A DNA stretch of 64,000 nucleotides from Clostridia bacterium. GTDB taxonomy: Bacteria; Bacillota; Clostridia; UBA1381. The stretch is taken from NCBI GenBank assembly GCA_900751885.1, contig CAADTH010000045.1, forward strand, positions 124,001 through 188,000. The letters are read 5' to 3'. The stretch's first letter is position 1; each line of letters starts with the position of its first letter. Below the pieces are notes generated by a model. That model saw only the letters and a list, made by a program, of their open reading frames with translations, was not told where the DNA came from and did not search any database. Positions 34,970-43,916 of the stretch are shown here, in pieces. The translations under genes were made by a program, and so were the position numbers.

Positions 34970-36119
34970 ATCCCACGAGCTTTTTAAAAATATCCAAAAG
35001 TACACTTCCAAACGGCTTCTTTGCAACGGTCTCTCCTGCCACAACATCCACCTGTGCAATCACCTGTCCGTCCGATACGATTTCCGCCTTTCCAATCACC
35101 TGTCCCTTTTCCACCGGTGCACAGATTTCACTGTCCAGCTGTACATTTTTCTCAATGGCACTTTGTGCTCCCTTTGCGCTCAGCATCGAATACGTATCCT
35201 TTGCCACAGCATTTACCACATCGGCTTCCCCTTTTGTCACCTTTACTGTGCCCAAGCTTTCATCCTGCGTCACCTGCTTTTTTACCGCGTAATTCGCAAA
35301 GCCATAATCGAGCATACTGCTTGCAGAGGCAAAGCGCTCCTTTGACGTTGGCGCGCCAAGCACCACAGCAATCAGCTGCATATCATCGCGTTTCGCCGTT
35401 CCAGAAAGACAGCATTTCGCCTTTGAGGTTGATCCTGTCTTGAGTCCATTTGCACCTTTATAAAACCGTACCAGCTTATTCGTATTGGCAAGCTGGAACT
35501 TTCCGTCTCTCAAGGAATCCATCCAAATTGTCGTAAATTCAAAAATTTTCTCATGTGAAATGAGCGCGCGCGACATGATTGCGACATCCCTTGCGGATGA
35601 GTAGTGACCGTCTGCGTCCAGCCCATTCGTATTGACAAACTGGGTGTGTTCCATGCCAAGCTCCTTCGCCCTGTCATTCATCATCTGCACAAATCCTGCT
35701 TCGCTTCCTGCAATGTGCTCTGCCATTGCCACACACCCGTCGTTTGCGGATGCCACCGCAATTCCCTTTAGCATGTCATGGACTGAAAGCTGCTCGCCTG
35801 TCTCCAAAAACATCGTCGAACCGCCCATACTTTTTGCACGCTCGCTTGCAGTCACCATCTCATCCATCTGAATTTTTCCTGAGTCGAGCGCTTCCATAAT
35901 CAAAAGCATTGTCATAATTTTCGTCACGCTTGCAATCGGAAGCTGTTCGTCAGGATTGCTCTCATATAAAATCTGCCCGGTTGAGGCTTCCATCAAAACA
36001 GCTGCCTTCGCATTGACATCGAGCTGTGCCGACGGTACGTTGCTCTGTGCAAATACCAAAATTGCACTATTGAAAGACAACGCCAGCACACAAATCAGGC
36101 ATATCAATTTTTTCCTCAT
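34968..36119 (-). CDS. dacF: D-alanyl-D-alanine carboxypeptidase (S11 family)
   Basis: 383 residues. The signal peptide ends at VFA-Q (residue about 25). Penicillin-binding motifs are complete: SxxK as SVTK, SxN as SAN, and KTG as LKTGSTSKA. A C-terminal beta domain (about 275-360) and a final amphipathic helix (LLDIFKKLVG) are typical of low-molecular-weight PBPs. It trims peptidoglycan stem peptides outside the membrane. GGAGG nine bases upstream selects ATG 36119. Its place after pdp-xerD-spoIIM matches the conserved Bacillota sporulation-linked order. Confidence 0.93.
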   Translation of the reverse strand: MRKKLICLICVLALSFNSAILVFAQSNVPSAQLDVNAKAAVLMEASTGQILYESNPDEQLPIASVTKIMTMLLIMEALDSGKIQMDEMVTASERAKSMGGSTMFLETGEQLSVHDMLKGIAVASANDGCVAMAEHIAGSEAGFVQMMNDRAKELGMEHTQFVNTNGLDADGHYSSARDVAIMSRALISHEKIFEFTTIWMDSLRDGKFQLANTNKLVRFYKGANGLKTGSTSKAKCCLSGTAKRDDMQLIAVVLGAPTSKERFASASSMLDYGFANYAVKKQVTQDESLGTVKVTKGEADVVNAVAKDTYSMLSAKGAQSAIEKNVQLDSEICAPVEKGQVIGKAEIVSDGQVIAQVDVVAGETVAKKPFGSVLLDIFKKLVG

Positions 36120-36182
36120 TTTGCTATCCTCCATCATTTCATCGATATACCCTTATCCTATGCTTTTTGAAAGCTTCCTATT

Positions 36183-37496
36183 CTATTTTTTTAAAATGCA
36201 GTCATAAACCAGTGGAATTTCCTCTAATCTTTCCTTCGACACCTGATAGGCTGCGACAATTCGTTTTTTTATCTCCTGAATATCATCCATCCGCTCTGTA
36301 TATACCTCAGCTAAGATATCCCCTTCCCTCACATAATCGCCGCGCTTTTTCCGAATCAGAATCCCCGCGCCATAGTCAACGGAATCCTCCTTTTTCGCCC
36401 GTCCTGCACCGCAAAGCACAGACACTCTCCCAATCTCATCGCATTTAATTTGAGACACATAGCCATGCGTCTCCGCTTCGATGATAATCTTATTCTTTGC
36501 CTGCGGCATCAGGCTGTAATTGTCGAGTGCCAGCTCCATTGCCCCCTGCGCGCGAACACATGCCCGAAGTTTCTCAAATGCTTCTCCTGATACAATTTTT
36601 TCTTCTGCCAGCCGTTCTCCCTCCTTCTTTGTTTTCACCACATCACAAAGTACCAGTATCCATGCCGCAATTTGAACGCACAATTTTCTGAAATCCTTTG
36701 CCGTTTCGTGATTTTTCAGCACCTCAACCGCTTCTATCACTTCAATCGCATTTCCCACCGCATATCCAAGCGGCTGGCTCATATCCGTCAAAAGAGCCGC
36801 TGTCCGAATTCCTGCTTCCTCTCCAATCTCCACCATCAGCTCTGCCAAATCCTTTGCATCCTCAAGATCCTTCATCAGCGCACCGCTTCCCACCTTGACA
36901 TCCAAAAGCAGGCTGTCCGCACCGCAAACGATTTTTTTGCTCATAATGCTCGATGCAATCAGAGGGGGAGAGTCGACGGTAGCGGTCACATCCCGAAGTG
37001 CGTACAGCTTCTTATCTGCTGGTGCAAGATCTCTGCTTTGCCCCGCGATGCAAAGCCCAATTTCCTGTACCTGCTCTTTGATCTCTGCAAGCGACAAATC
37101 CATCCTCATTCCAGGAATCGCACAGAGCTTATCAATCGTACCGCCTGTAAATCCCAGTCCCCGTCCGCTCATCTTTGCCATCTTTACCCCGCAGGACGCG
37201 ACAATCGGCAACACCACCAGCGTGGTCTTATCCCCCACACCGCCGCTCGAGTGCTTATCCGCCTTCACTCCAGGAATATCGCTCAAATCGATTTTTCCTC
37301 CCGACGCCGCCATCTCCTTTGTCAGGCAGAGAACCTCCCTGCTGGAAAGTCCATTGAAATAAATCGCCATCAAAAGCGCCGACGCCTGATAATCTGGAAT
37401 TGTCCCCTCTGTATACCCACGCACAAAAAACGCAATTTCCTTTTCACTCAGTTCCCCGATACATTTTTTCTTTTCTATAATTTCTGCCATCAACAT
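36183..37496 (-). CDS. pdp: Pyrimidine-nucleoside phosphorylase
   Basis: 437 residues. It splits uridine or thymidine with phosphate for salvage. The N-terminal helical lid has IPDYQASALLMAIYFNGL; the phosphate-binding signature KHSSGGVGDKTTLVVLPIVASCGV and KMSGRGLGFTGGTIDKLCAIPG are intact. The C-terminal domain has the usual GAGI-x-x-KKRGDYVREGDILAEVYT. AGAGGGGG precedes the first ATG by nine bases. Confidence 0.95.
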   Translation of the reverse strand: MLMAEIIEKKKCIGELSEKEIAFFVRGYTEGTIPDYQASALLMAIYFNGLSSREVLCLTKEMAASGGKIDLSDIPGVKADKHSSGGVGDKTTLVVLPIVASCGVKMAKMSGRGLGFTGGTIDKLCAIPGMRMDLSLAEIKEQVQEIGLCIAGQSRDLAPADKKLYALRDVTATVDSPPLIASSIMSKKIVCGADSLLLDVKVGSGALMKDLEDAKDLAELMVEIGEEAGIRTAALLTDMSQPLGYAVGNAIEVIEAVEVLKNHETAKDFRKLCVQIAAWILVLCDVVKTKKEGERLAEEKIVSGEAFEKLRACVRAQGAMELALDNYSLMPQAKNKIIIEAETHGYVSQIKCDEIGRVSVLCGAGRAKKEDSVDYGAGILIRKKRGDYVREGDILAEVYTERMDDIQEIKKRIVAAYQVSKERLEEIPLVYDCILKK

Positions 37497-37532
37497 ATTC
37501 TATTCCCCCTCTTTTTAACTCTTGATAAGACA

Positions 37533-37566
37533 AAAAACGGTGCACAGAATCCTGTGTACCGTTTTT
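37533..37566 (-). terminator. Terminator after xerD
   Basis: Arms AAAAACGGTGCACAG and CTGTGTACCGTTTTT (one mismatch), ending in a T run on the minus strand. It separates xerD from pdp. Confidence 0.75.
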
Positions 37567-37567
37567 C

Positions 37568-38455
37568 CTATGCCCTCGGATGTGCTTTTGCGTACACATC
37601 CTTTATCTTACTGCTCATCAAATGAGAATACACCTGCGTGGACGAGATATCCGAATGTCCAAGCATCTCCTGAATGGACTTCAAATCCGCCCCATTTTCC
37701 AAAAGATGCGCCGCAAAGGAATGCCTGAGTGTATGTGGCGTGATTTCCGTGGAAATATTTGCCTGATGCTGGTATTGCTTGATAATTTTCCAGAACCCCT
37801 GCCGGGTCAGGCGCTGTCCGTTACAGTTTACAAATAACGCCCGCTGCCCTTCCTCTCGAATCATCTTTGGTCTTGCATGTTCTATGTACGCTTCCATCGC
37901 GCCGACTGCCATATTCCCCATTGGAATAATCCGCTCCCGCTTTGCTCCCACACATTTGATGAATCCTCCCGAAAGGCTGATATCTCCCAGATTGAGACTG
38001 ATGAGCTCTGTAACACGGATTCCCGTTGCATATAAAAGCTCCAGCATCGCCTTGTCGCGAAATCCCTTCGGCTCACTGCACTTCGGCTGTTCCATCAAAA
38101 GGTCTACCTCGCTCGTCGTCAAAATTTGAGGCAGCTTCTTCTCTACATGGGGCGCCTCGAGGCCTATCGTTGGATCCTTTGTGATGACTCCCTCCTGCAT
38201 CAGATAGGAATAAAACGCCCGAAGCGACGCAAGGCTTCGTGAAATGGTCGAGGTCGCCTTTCCCTGCTTCTGCAAATATAAGAGATACGTTAAAATTGTC
38301 GTCTTCGTTGTTTGAGAAAACGCAGTAATGCTTCTCTCTGTCAAATAACTGATATACTGCGCAGTGTCCCTTTGATAAGACTGCACCGTATTTTCCGATT
38401 TGTGCCGCTCCTTTGTCATATAGTCTGCAAAACGGCTTATGTACTCGTGCAACAT
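37568..38455 (-). CDS. xerD: Chromosome-dimer/site-specific tyrosine recombinase XerD
   Basis: 295 residues. The core-binding domain (1-100) is followed by a catalytic domain with Arg in ATGIRVTEL, Lys in GAKRERIIP, HTLRH, GHSDISSTQVY. The family length and the spoIIM-xerD-pdp-dacF neighbourhood identify the housekeeping XerD that works with XerC at dif. AGGGG eight bases before ATG 38455 decides the start. It is distinct from the switch recombinase at 21101, which differs at most aligned motif flanks. Confidence 0.92.
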   Translation of the reverse strand: MLHEYISRFADYMTKERHKSENTVQSYQRDTAQYISYLTERSITAFSQTTKTTILTYLLYLQKQGKATSTISRSLASLRAFYSYLMQEGVITKDPTIGLEAPHVEKKLPQILTTSEVDLLMEQPKCSEPKGFRDKAMLELLYATGIRVTELISLNLGDISLSGGFIKCVGAKRERIIPMGNMAVGAMEAYIEHARPKMIREEGQRALFVNCNGQRLTRQGFWKIIKQYQHQANISTEITPHTLRHSFAAHLLENGADLKSIQEMLGHSDISSTQVYSHLMSSKIKDVYAKAHPRA

Positions 38456-38619
38456 ACTCGGTTCCCCTTTTTCTTTCATATACCCTCTGCCCCAGTCCGC
38501 CTTTGGGGACGTGAACGAATGTCCACTTTGTTAACATAATAATAGTATACCACATTTTTTGAATTTGTATACCCTTTTTTTGCGTCCCGACATATGAAAA
38601 ATCAGGGCTGTAAGCGATT

Positions 38620-39228
38620 TTAAACCAGTTTTCCAGCAAAGAATTTCATAAGTGTTGTGGTTACATACGCCTCCAAAAAAGAACAAACACAAAATATAGC
38701 AAACAATAAAAGTGAAAATAAAACAAAAAAAAGTAACATCTTTTTTTCTTTTCTTGCACGCTCCAGTGCCATCTTCACTGCCACTGTGGCAAATAAAATC
38801 ATTGCGGGGACAAAAATCAGATTTACAGGTAGGCTTGCCGCCGAGAGCAAAATCCCCTTCGCTCCGTAATATTTGATAAACGCCGCTATGGTAAAACCGC
38901 TTGTAAACCCCTTTAAAAATACGGCTCCCCCCGCAAGCGCCACTCCCGCAGGAAACAACGCTGAGACAAACAGCGCCAAAAAAATCCGCGAATGATTCCC
39001 AATTGAATTTCTAAGTACCGCTGGCTTGTCAAAATGATCCTTTGCCCCTTGTGTAAATTCATTGAGATAGGAATACATGCTCTGATTCGTCTCCTCGCTT
39101 GTCTTTGCACATACTGCCGCGCCGGCACAAATCCCTATCACAAAACACGTAAATAACAAAACACACCACATTTTTGGATGATTCCAATGATTTTTTTCTT
39201 GTATTTTTCTATGATATTCTTTCGTCAA
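38620..39228 (-). CDS. spoIIM: Stage II sporulation protein M
   Basis: 202 residues with five hydrophobic helices (about 23-43, 81-103, 113-132, 135-155, 170-192) and the SpoIIM motif FPAGVALAGGAVFLKGFTSGFTIAAFIKYYGAKGI. SpoIIM, with SpoIID and SpoIIP, drives engulfment and marks a spore-forming lineage. The start is a TTG six bases after GGAGGG. A 164-base gap to xerD contains GTATAC repeats but no firm promoter. Confidence 0.92.
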   Translation of the reverse strand: MTKEYHRKIQEKNHWNHPKMWCVLLFTCFVIGICAGAAVCAKTSEETNQSMYSYLNEFTQGAKDHFDKPAVLRNSIGNHSRIFLALFVSALFPAGVALAGGAVFLKGFTSGFTIAAFIKYYGAKGILLSAASLPVNLIFVPAMILFATVAVKMALERARKEKKMLLFFVLFSLLLFAIFCVCSFLEAYVTTTLMKFFAGKLV

Positions 39229-39288
39229 AAAAATCCCTCCAATACATCTTCTACATACTTATGCACCGGAAGGATTTTTCATGCTATT

Positions 39289-40095
39289 TTATTTTTTTTC
39301 CGCTCTTTTGTTACAGGCAATCATTGCCTCGATTAGGGATGAACGAAAGCCCTTCTCCTCCAACACGCGAACCGCTTCAATCGTCGTACCGCCCGGAGAG
39401 CATACCATATCCTTGAGCTCTGCCGGATGTCGCCCTGTTTCAAGCACCATTTTCGCCGTTCCCAGCACAGACTGCGCCGCCATTTGATATGCCACCGTAC
39501 GCGGTAGTCCATCCCTCACACCGGCGTCCGCCATCGCCTCAATCATCATATAAACATATGCCGGACTGCTTCCGCTGATTCCAATGACGCTGTTTAACAG
39601 CTTCTCGTCCAAGAGCTGTACCCTGCCCACTGCCCGAAACAGCTTTTCTACGTTTTTGTATTCTGTTCCGCTCACCGGTGCTTCATAGCAAAGCGCGGTC
39701 ATTCCCTCACCCACCATAGCAGGTGTATTTGGCATAGTGCGAATCACCTTCGCGTCATATCCAAGCATCTCCTTCACCTGGCGAATCGTAATCCCAGGCG
39801 CAATGGTAACATAAATCCGCTTTTCCTTGTCGCAAGGCTTTTCTTCCAGAGCGGCAAGCTCCTTTAGCACAATCGGATAAATATTTGGCTTCACTGCCAG
39901 CAAAACAACATCCGCGCTCTTTGCCGCGTCTACATTTGAGGTCATCGTGTTGACTCCTCTTTGTGCAAAGGAGGAAAGCTTTTCTTTATCCAAGTCTGTC
40001 ATTGTCATGTCAATCGCGGGAAGTACGCCGTTTTCCAAAATTCCTCCAGCTAATGCTGACGCCATATTCCCCGCACCGATAATCGCTAATTTCAT
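39289..40095 (-). CDS. proC: Pyrroline-5-carboxylate reductase
   Basis: 268 residues. It makes proline from pyrroline-5-carboxylate with NAD(P)H. The Rossmann start IGAGNMASALAGGIL, VLLAVKPNIYP, TIAPGITIRQVKEMLG, RTMPNTPAMVGEG and the terminal helical bundle with DMVCSPGGTTIEAV are all present. Its ATG overlaps the aminotransferase stop by four bases. Confidence 0.95.
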   Translation of the reverse strand: MKLAIIGAGNMASALAGGILENGVLPAIDMTMTDLDKEKLSSFAQRGVNTMTSNVDAAKSADVVLLAVKPNIYPIVLKELAALEEKPCDKEKRIYVTIAPGITIRQVKEMLGYDAKVIRTMPNTPAMVGEGMTALCYEAPVSGTEYKNVEKLFRAVGRVQLLDEKLLNSVIGISGSSPAYVYMMIEAMADAGVRDGLPRTVAYQMAAQSVLGTAKMVLETGRHPAELKDMVCSPGGTTIEAVRVLEEKGFRSSLIEAMIACNKRAEKK

Positions 40096-41282
40096 GCAAA
40101 CTCACCCTTCAAGAATTTTTCCAGACGGTCAAGACCGCTTTGAATGTTTTCCATGCTTGTCGCATATGACCAGCGCACATAATCATCCGCACCAAATCCG
40201 CTTCCCGGCACGACCGCTACCCTTGCCTTTTCCAAAAACAGCTCTGCAAACTCGTCGGACGTGGTAATTGTTTTTCCATAGAACGTTTTACCCTTGATTT
40301 GAGAAATATTCATCATGATATAGAATGCGCCATGCGGCTTTTTGCAGGACACTCCCTCTATCTCGCCAATGCGCTGTACCATGTAATCACGGCGCTTGAC
40401 AAACTCACGCTTCATCGCAGTCACACATTCCATACCGCCGGTCAGCGCCGCAAGTGCCGCTTCCTGTGCGATAGAGTTCGGATTGGACGTCGCATGGGAC
40501 TGAATGTTTCCCATCACCTTCGCAATTTTTTCATTGCACGCTGTGTATCCGATTCTCCAGCCGGTCATCGCATACGTTTTCGACACACCGTTTACCACAA
40601 TCGTGAGGTCTTTTATCTTTTCATTGAAGGATGCAATGCTCACATGCTTTCCTTCGTAAATCAAATGCTCATAAATCTCATCAGAGATAACATAGATATT
40701 TTTCTCCACTGCAAGCTCGGCAATCGCTTCAAGCTCTTCGCTTGTGTAAACCATGCCGGTTGGATTGCTCGGACTATTTAGAATGATTGCACGTGTTTTG
40801 TCAGTAATCTTCTCGCGGAACTCCTCAGCTGTCGCTTTAAAATCATCCTCTTCCTTTGTCTCCAAAAAGACAGGCACTCCGTCTGCCAGCTTCACCATCT
40901 CTGGATAGCTCACCCAATACGGGATTGGAATGATAACCTCATCTCCAGGATTGCAAATTGCCATCAGCGTATTCACCAACGAATGCTTTGCTCCATTGGA
41001 AATCACAATATTTTTTGCAGTATAATCCAGGTTATTATCCCTTTTGAATTTTTTTGCGACCGCCTCGCGAAGCGCGATTGTACCCGCCGCTGGCGTATAC
41101 TTTGTCTTGCCCTGCTTGATTGCCTCGATTGCTGCGTCCTTGATATGCTGCGGCGTATCAAAATCCGGCTCACCTGCGCCAAACCCGACGACATCCTGTC
41201 CTTCTGCTTTCATTGCCTTAAATTTTGCGTCGATTGCAAGCGTTGCGGATGGACTTATTTTTTTTGCTTTCTCTGATATCAT
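40092..41282 (-). CDS. Pyridoxal-phosphate aminotransferase, aspartate-type (class I, subgroup gamma)
   Basis: 396 residues. It exchanges amino groups, most likely aspartate/2-oxoglutarate. Motifs include GFGAGEPDFDTPQHI, SNPTGMVYT, YVISDEIYEHL, and VVNGVSKTYAMTGWRIGY with the PLP lysine. AAGGGGG seven bases before ATG 41282 gives the start. Coupled to proC, so nitrogen metabolism to proline is coordinated. Arg-binding subtype features suggest aspartate over aromatic amino acids, but that is not certain. Confidence 0.92.
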   Translation of the reverse strand: MISEKAKKISPSATLAIDAKFKAMKAEGQDVVGFGAGEPDFDTPQHIKDAAIEAIKQGKTKYTPAAGTIALREAVAKKFKRDNNLDYTAKNIVISNGAKHSLVNTLMAICNPGDEVIIPIPYWVSYPEMVKLADGVPVFLETKEEDDFKATAEEFREKITDKTRAIILNSPSNPTGMVYTSEELEAIAELAVEKNIYVISDEIYEHLIYEGKHVSIASFNEKIKDLTIVVNGVSKTYAMTGWRIGYTACNEKIAKVMGNIQSHATSNPNSIAQEAALAALTGGMECVTAMKREFVKRRDYMVQRIGEIEGVSCKKPHGAFYIMMNISQIKGKTFYGKTITTSDEFAELFLEKARVAVVPGSGFGADDYVRWSYATSMENIQSGLDRLEKFLKGEFA

Positions 41283-41359
41283 GTTCATTCCCCCTTGATG
41301 AGACTCTTTTTGAAAGAATATGTCTCTTCTCTTTCATTTTTTCATTTCTAAACTCTATT

Positions 41360-41388
41360 ATCATACCGCATTTCACAAAAAAATGCAA
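41360..41388 (-). promoter_or_regulatory. Promoter of the aminotransferase-proC operon
   Basis: TTGCAT and TATGAT with a 17-base spacer on the minus strand. Confidence 0.55.
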
Positions 41389-41584
41389 GATAGTTTTTCA
41401 TAAAAACTCAAAATTATCCTTATATTCTATTCCTCCCGCTTCCTATTCGTGTATACTTTCTTCTTATTTTATGTACGATACCTTCAAAACGCGCTCATCC
41501 AACTGTCTCTTTCTCATAATTCTAGAATTATTTTTCATGGATACGTTTGCTTTCTCATATATATAGAAAAAAGGAGTGATTACC

Positions 41585-42091
41585 ATGACAAAACAAGTAA
41601 AAGCATATACTCTCGCCGGTTTTCTGTTCACTGTCGTCGCCGGCACCCTGCTGCATTTTCTCTATCAATGGACAAATAACGCTACGGCTGTGGCTTTCTT
41701 CGCCCCGGTCAACGAATCTGTTTGGGAGCATTTGAAACTGCTGGTAGTTCCAATGCTTCTCTTTTCCCTGTTTGAATTTATCATGCTCGGTGGAACCTAT
41801 CCGAAAATCCTTCCCGCGGACGCTGCCGGTCTTCTTTTGGGTTCGGCTTCAATTCCTATCCTGTTTTATACCTATTCAGGAATCATCGGAAGAAGCTTTC
41901 TGGCTATTGACATTTTGATTTTCATTATCGCGTCAGCATTTGCCTTCGCCGCAAGCCGCTATTTTCTTCTAAAGCGCCCACTCTCAAAGAAAAGTTCTAT
42001 CATTCTTTTGGTTGGCGCGTTTCTATTTATCATTTGCTTTTTCGTGTTTACCTTTTTCCAGCCGCCGATTGGACTGTTCTCTCAGCCATAA
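41585..42091 (+). CDS. DUF6512-like integral membrane protein
   Basis: 168 residues with five hydrophobic segments (about 9-27, 47-66, 76-95, 102-122, 135-156) and the motif FAPVNESVWEHLKLLVVPML near residue 40, which is characteristic of this family of unknown function. AAGGAG lies eight bases before ATG 41585; a GTG nine bases upstream is less likely. Confidence 0.78.
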   Translation: MTKQVKAYTLAGFLFTVVAGTLLHFLYQWTNNATAVAFFAPVNESVWEHLKLLVVPMLLFSLFEFIMLGGTYPKILPADAAGLLLGSASIPILFYTYSGIIGRSFLAIDILIFIIASAFAFAASRYFLLKRPLSKKSSIILLVGAFLFIICFFVFTFFQPPIGLFSQP

Positions 42092-42092
42092 C

Positions 42093-42139
42093 AAAAAAGA
42101 AGGACCATGCTGCCTATGGCAGCATGGTCCTTCTTTTTT
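42093..42139. terminator. Bidirectional terminator between 41585 gene and the Na/Pi transporter
   Basis: A perfect 22-bp hairpin with a 3-base loop, flanked by A and T runs on both strands. Confidence 0.9.
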
Positions 42140-43889
42140 ATTGGGTATATTTTTTGATGTATTTATCGTATACCTGTAAATATTCCTCCGACTTGTTGTC
42201 ATGAACATATTTTAGATGTGCATGCGGGTCAAACTCCATGCTGTTATAATTGACCTGCTCCACCGCCAAACCAATATTAGAACAGTGGTCAGCAATTCTC
42301 TCCAGATTGTTGACGATATCCAGATAATACACCCCTGTGTTAAACGAACACTCGTGCCGCGCCAAACGGTCCAAATGCTCTTTTTTCAAATGATCCTTCA
42401 GATAATCAATGACATCCTCAAGCGGTTGTACATCCGCCGCCAAAACAGCACTTTTTGATGAATACGCATCAATCGTCATGCCAATGAGCTTATTGACCGC
42501 CTCATACATATTGATAAGCTCATGCTGAGCCTGTTTGGAAAACGAAATCTCTTTTTCCTTCATCTCATTGATTGAGGTGGTAATGTTATACGCATGGTCA
42601 CCGATTCTTTCAATATCCGTGATCACATGGAACATTGCCGAGATGGTCGCGTTCTCCTCCTCATTGATTGGCTCATCGACGATTCTCACCAAATACTGTG
42701 TGATTCTCGATTCATACAAATCAATGGAATTTTCAATCTCTTCGAGCTCGCCGTTTGTTTTGTCCAGCTTTCCATCGAGCATCGAATATCCATATTTCAC
42801 GCTTTTTGCCGCCTTGCGCATCATTTTTAGAAGCTCCTTCATTGTCTGAGACAATGCCAAAGCCGGGGTGGAAAGAAGTCGTTCCTCCAGCCCGGAAGCA
42901 GGCGCTTCCTCTTCCTTCTCCGGCAGAATCTTGTCCGCCAGCCATACCAGCTGATTGGAAAAAGGCAAAAGAATCAATGTGTTGATTAAGTTGAACGCGA
43001 TATGGAACCCTGCGATATCCTGTCTCGTCGCCATCTTGTTCCAAAACGGAATCAGCTCTCCTGCTCTGAACGCATAAAGGACAATCAGGAAAATAATCGA
43101 GCCGATGATATTGAACAAAAGGTGGATAATCGCCGCTTTCTTTGCGTTTTTACTCGCGCCCACAGCCGACAGCATCGCCGTCACACAGGTTCCGATGTTT
43201 TGTCCCAATATAATCGAAGCCGCACCGGAAAATCCCAGAAGTCCGGTTGCCGCTGCTGCCTGCAGGATGCCGACAGATGCGCTGGAGCTTTGAATCAGTG
43301 CCGTCACCGCGGCACCAATCAGAACACCCAAAATTGGATTTTGCAAATGCGCCATTGCCGTCTGGAATCCTTCATATTCCTGCAAAAATGCCATTGCATC
43401 CGTCATCATTTCCATTCCAATGAATAAAAATCCGAAGCCTGCCAAAATCTCGCCCACATTATTGAACTTCTTTTTCTTTAAAAACATCAGAAGCAGAATG
43501 CCGGCTGCAATTGCAAGCGGTGCAAGATTGGATGGCTTAATAAAATTCAAAATCCACAGCTTTGAATTGATGTCCTCCAAGCTAATCAACACGGACGTAA
43601 TCGTTGTACCGATATTCGCGCCCATAATGACGCCGACTGCCTGCTTCAGCGTCATAATCCCCGCATTGATAAATCCGACCACCATAACGGTTGTCGCACT
43701 GGAGCTTTGAATCAGTGCTGTCACAGCCGCGCCGACAAGTACCCCTTTTGTCAGGCTTCCGGTCAGGTTATCAATGATTTTGCTCATTCTGTCCCCAGCA
43801 ACCTTTTCCAGGCCGTCCCCCATAATCTTCATGCCATACATAAAAAATCCCAAGCCGGCAATCAGACTCAATACCCAGCTAAAGTTCAT
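42138..43889 (-). CDS. Na+/phosphate cotransporter family protein with PhoU-like domain
   Basis: 583 residues. Eight or nine membrane helices contain two inverted Na/Pi repeats with the duplicated QSSSATTVMVVGFINAGIM and QSSSASVGILQAAAATG signatures. A cytoplasmic PhoU-like helical region follows (about 340-560, with ERIGDHAYNITTS and ERIADHCSNIG). Members move phosphate, or in some bacteria control c-di-AMP- or phosphate-linked functions. GGAGGG five bases upstream selects ATG 43889. It follows glutamine synthetase by 27 bases. Confidence 0.9.
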   Translation of the reverse strand: MNFSWVLSLIAGLGFFMYGMKIMGDGLEKVAGDRMSKIIDNLTGSLTKGVLVGAAVTALIQSSSATTVMVVGFINAGIMTLKQAVGVIMGANIGTTITSVLISLEDINSKLWILNFIKPSNLAPLAIAAGILLLMFLKKKKFNNVGEILAGFGFLFIGMEMMTDAMAFLQEYEGFQTAMAHLQNPILGVLIGAAVTALIQSSSASVGILQAAAATGLLGFSGAASIILGQNIGTCVTAMLSAVGASKNAKKAAIIHLLFNIIGSIIFLIVLYAFRAGELIPFWNKMATRQDIAGFHIAFNLINTLILLPFSNQLVWLADKILPEKEEEAPASGLEERLLSTPALALSQTMKELLKMMRKAAKSVKYGYSMLDGKLDKTNGELEEIENSIDLYESRITQYLVRIVDEPINEEENATISAMFHVITDIERIGDHAYNITTSINEMKEKEISFSKQAQHELINMYEAVNKLIGMTIDAYSSKSAVLAADVQPLEDVIDYLKDHLKKEHLDRLARHECSFNTGVYYLDIVNNLERIADHCSNIGLAVEQVNYNSMEFDPHAHLKYVHDNKSEEYLQVYDKYIKKYTQ

Positions 43890-43916
43890 GACACCCTCCA
43901 TTTATCTTTTGTATTT

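Noticed and set aside
36672..37625. 317-residue plus-strand open frame
   Set aside because: Exact antisense of the pyrimidine-nucleoside phosphorylase gene; composition rich in Arg/His/Cys as expected of a shadow.
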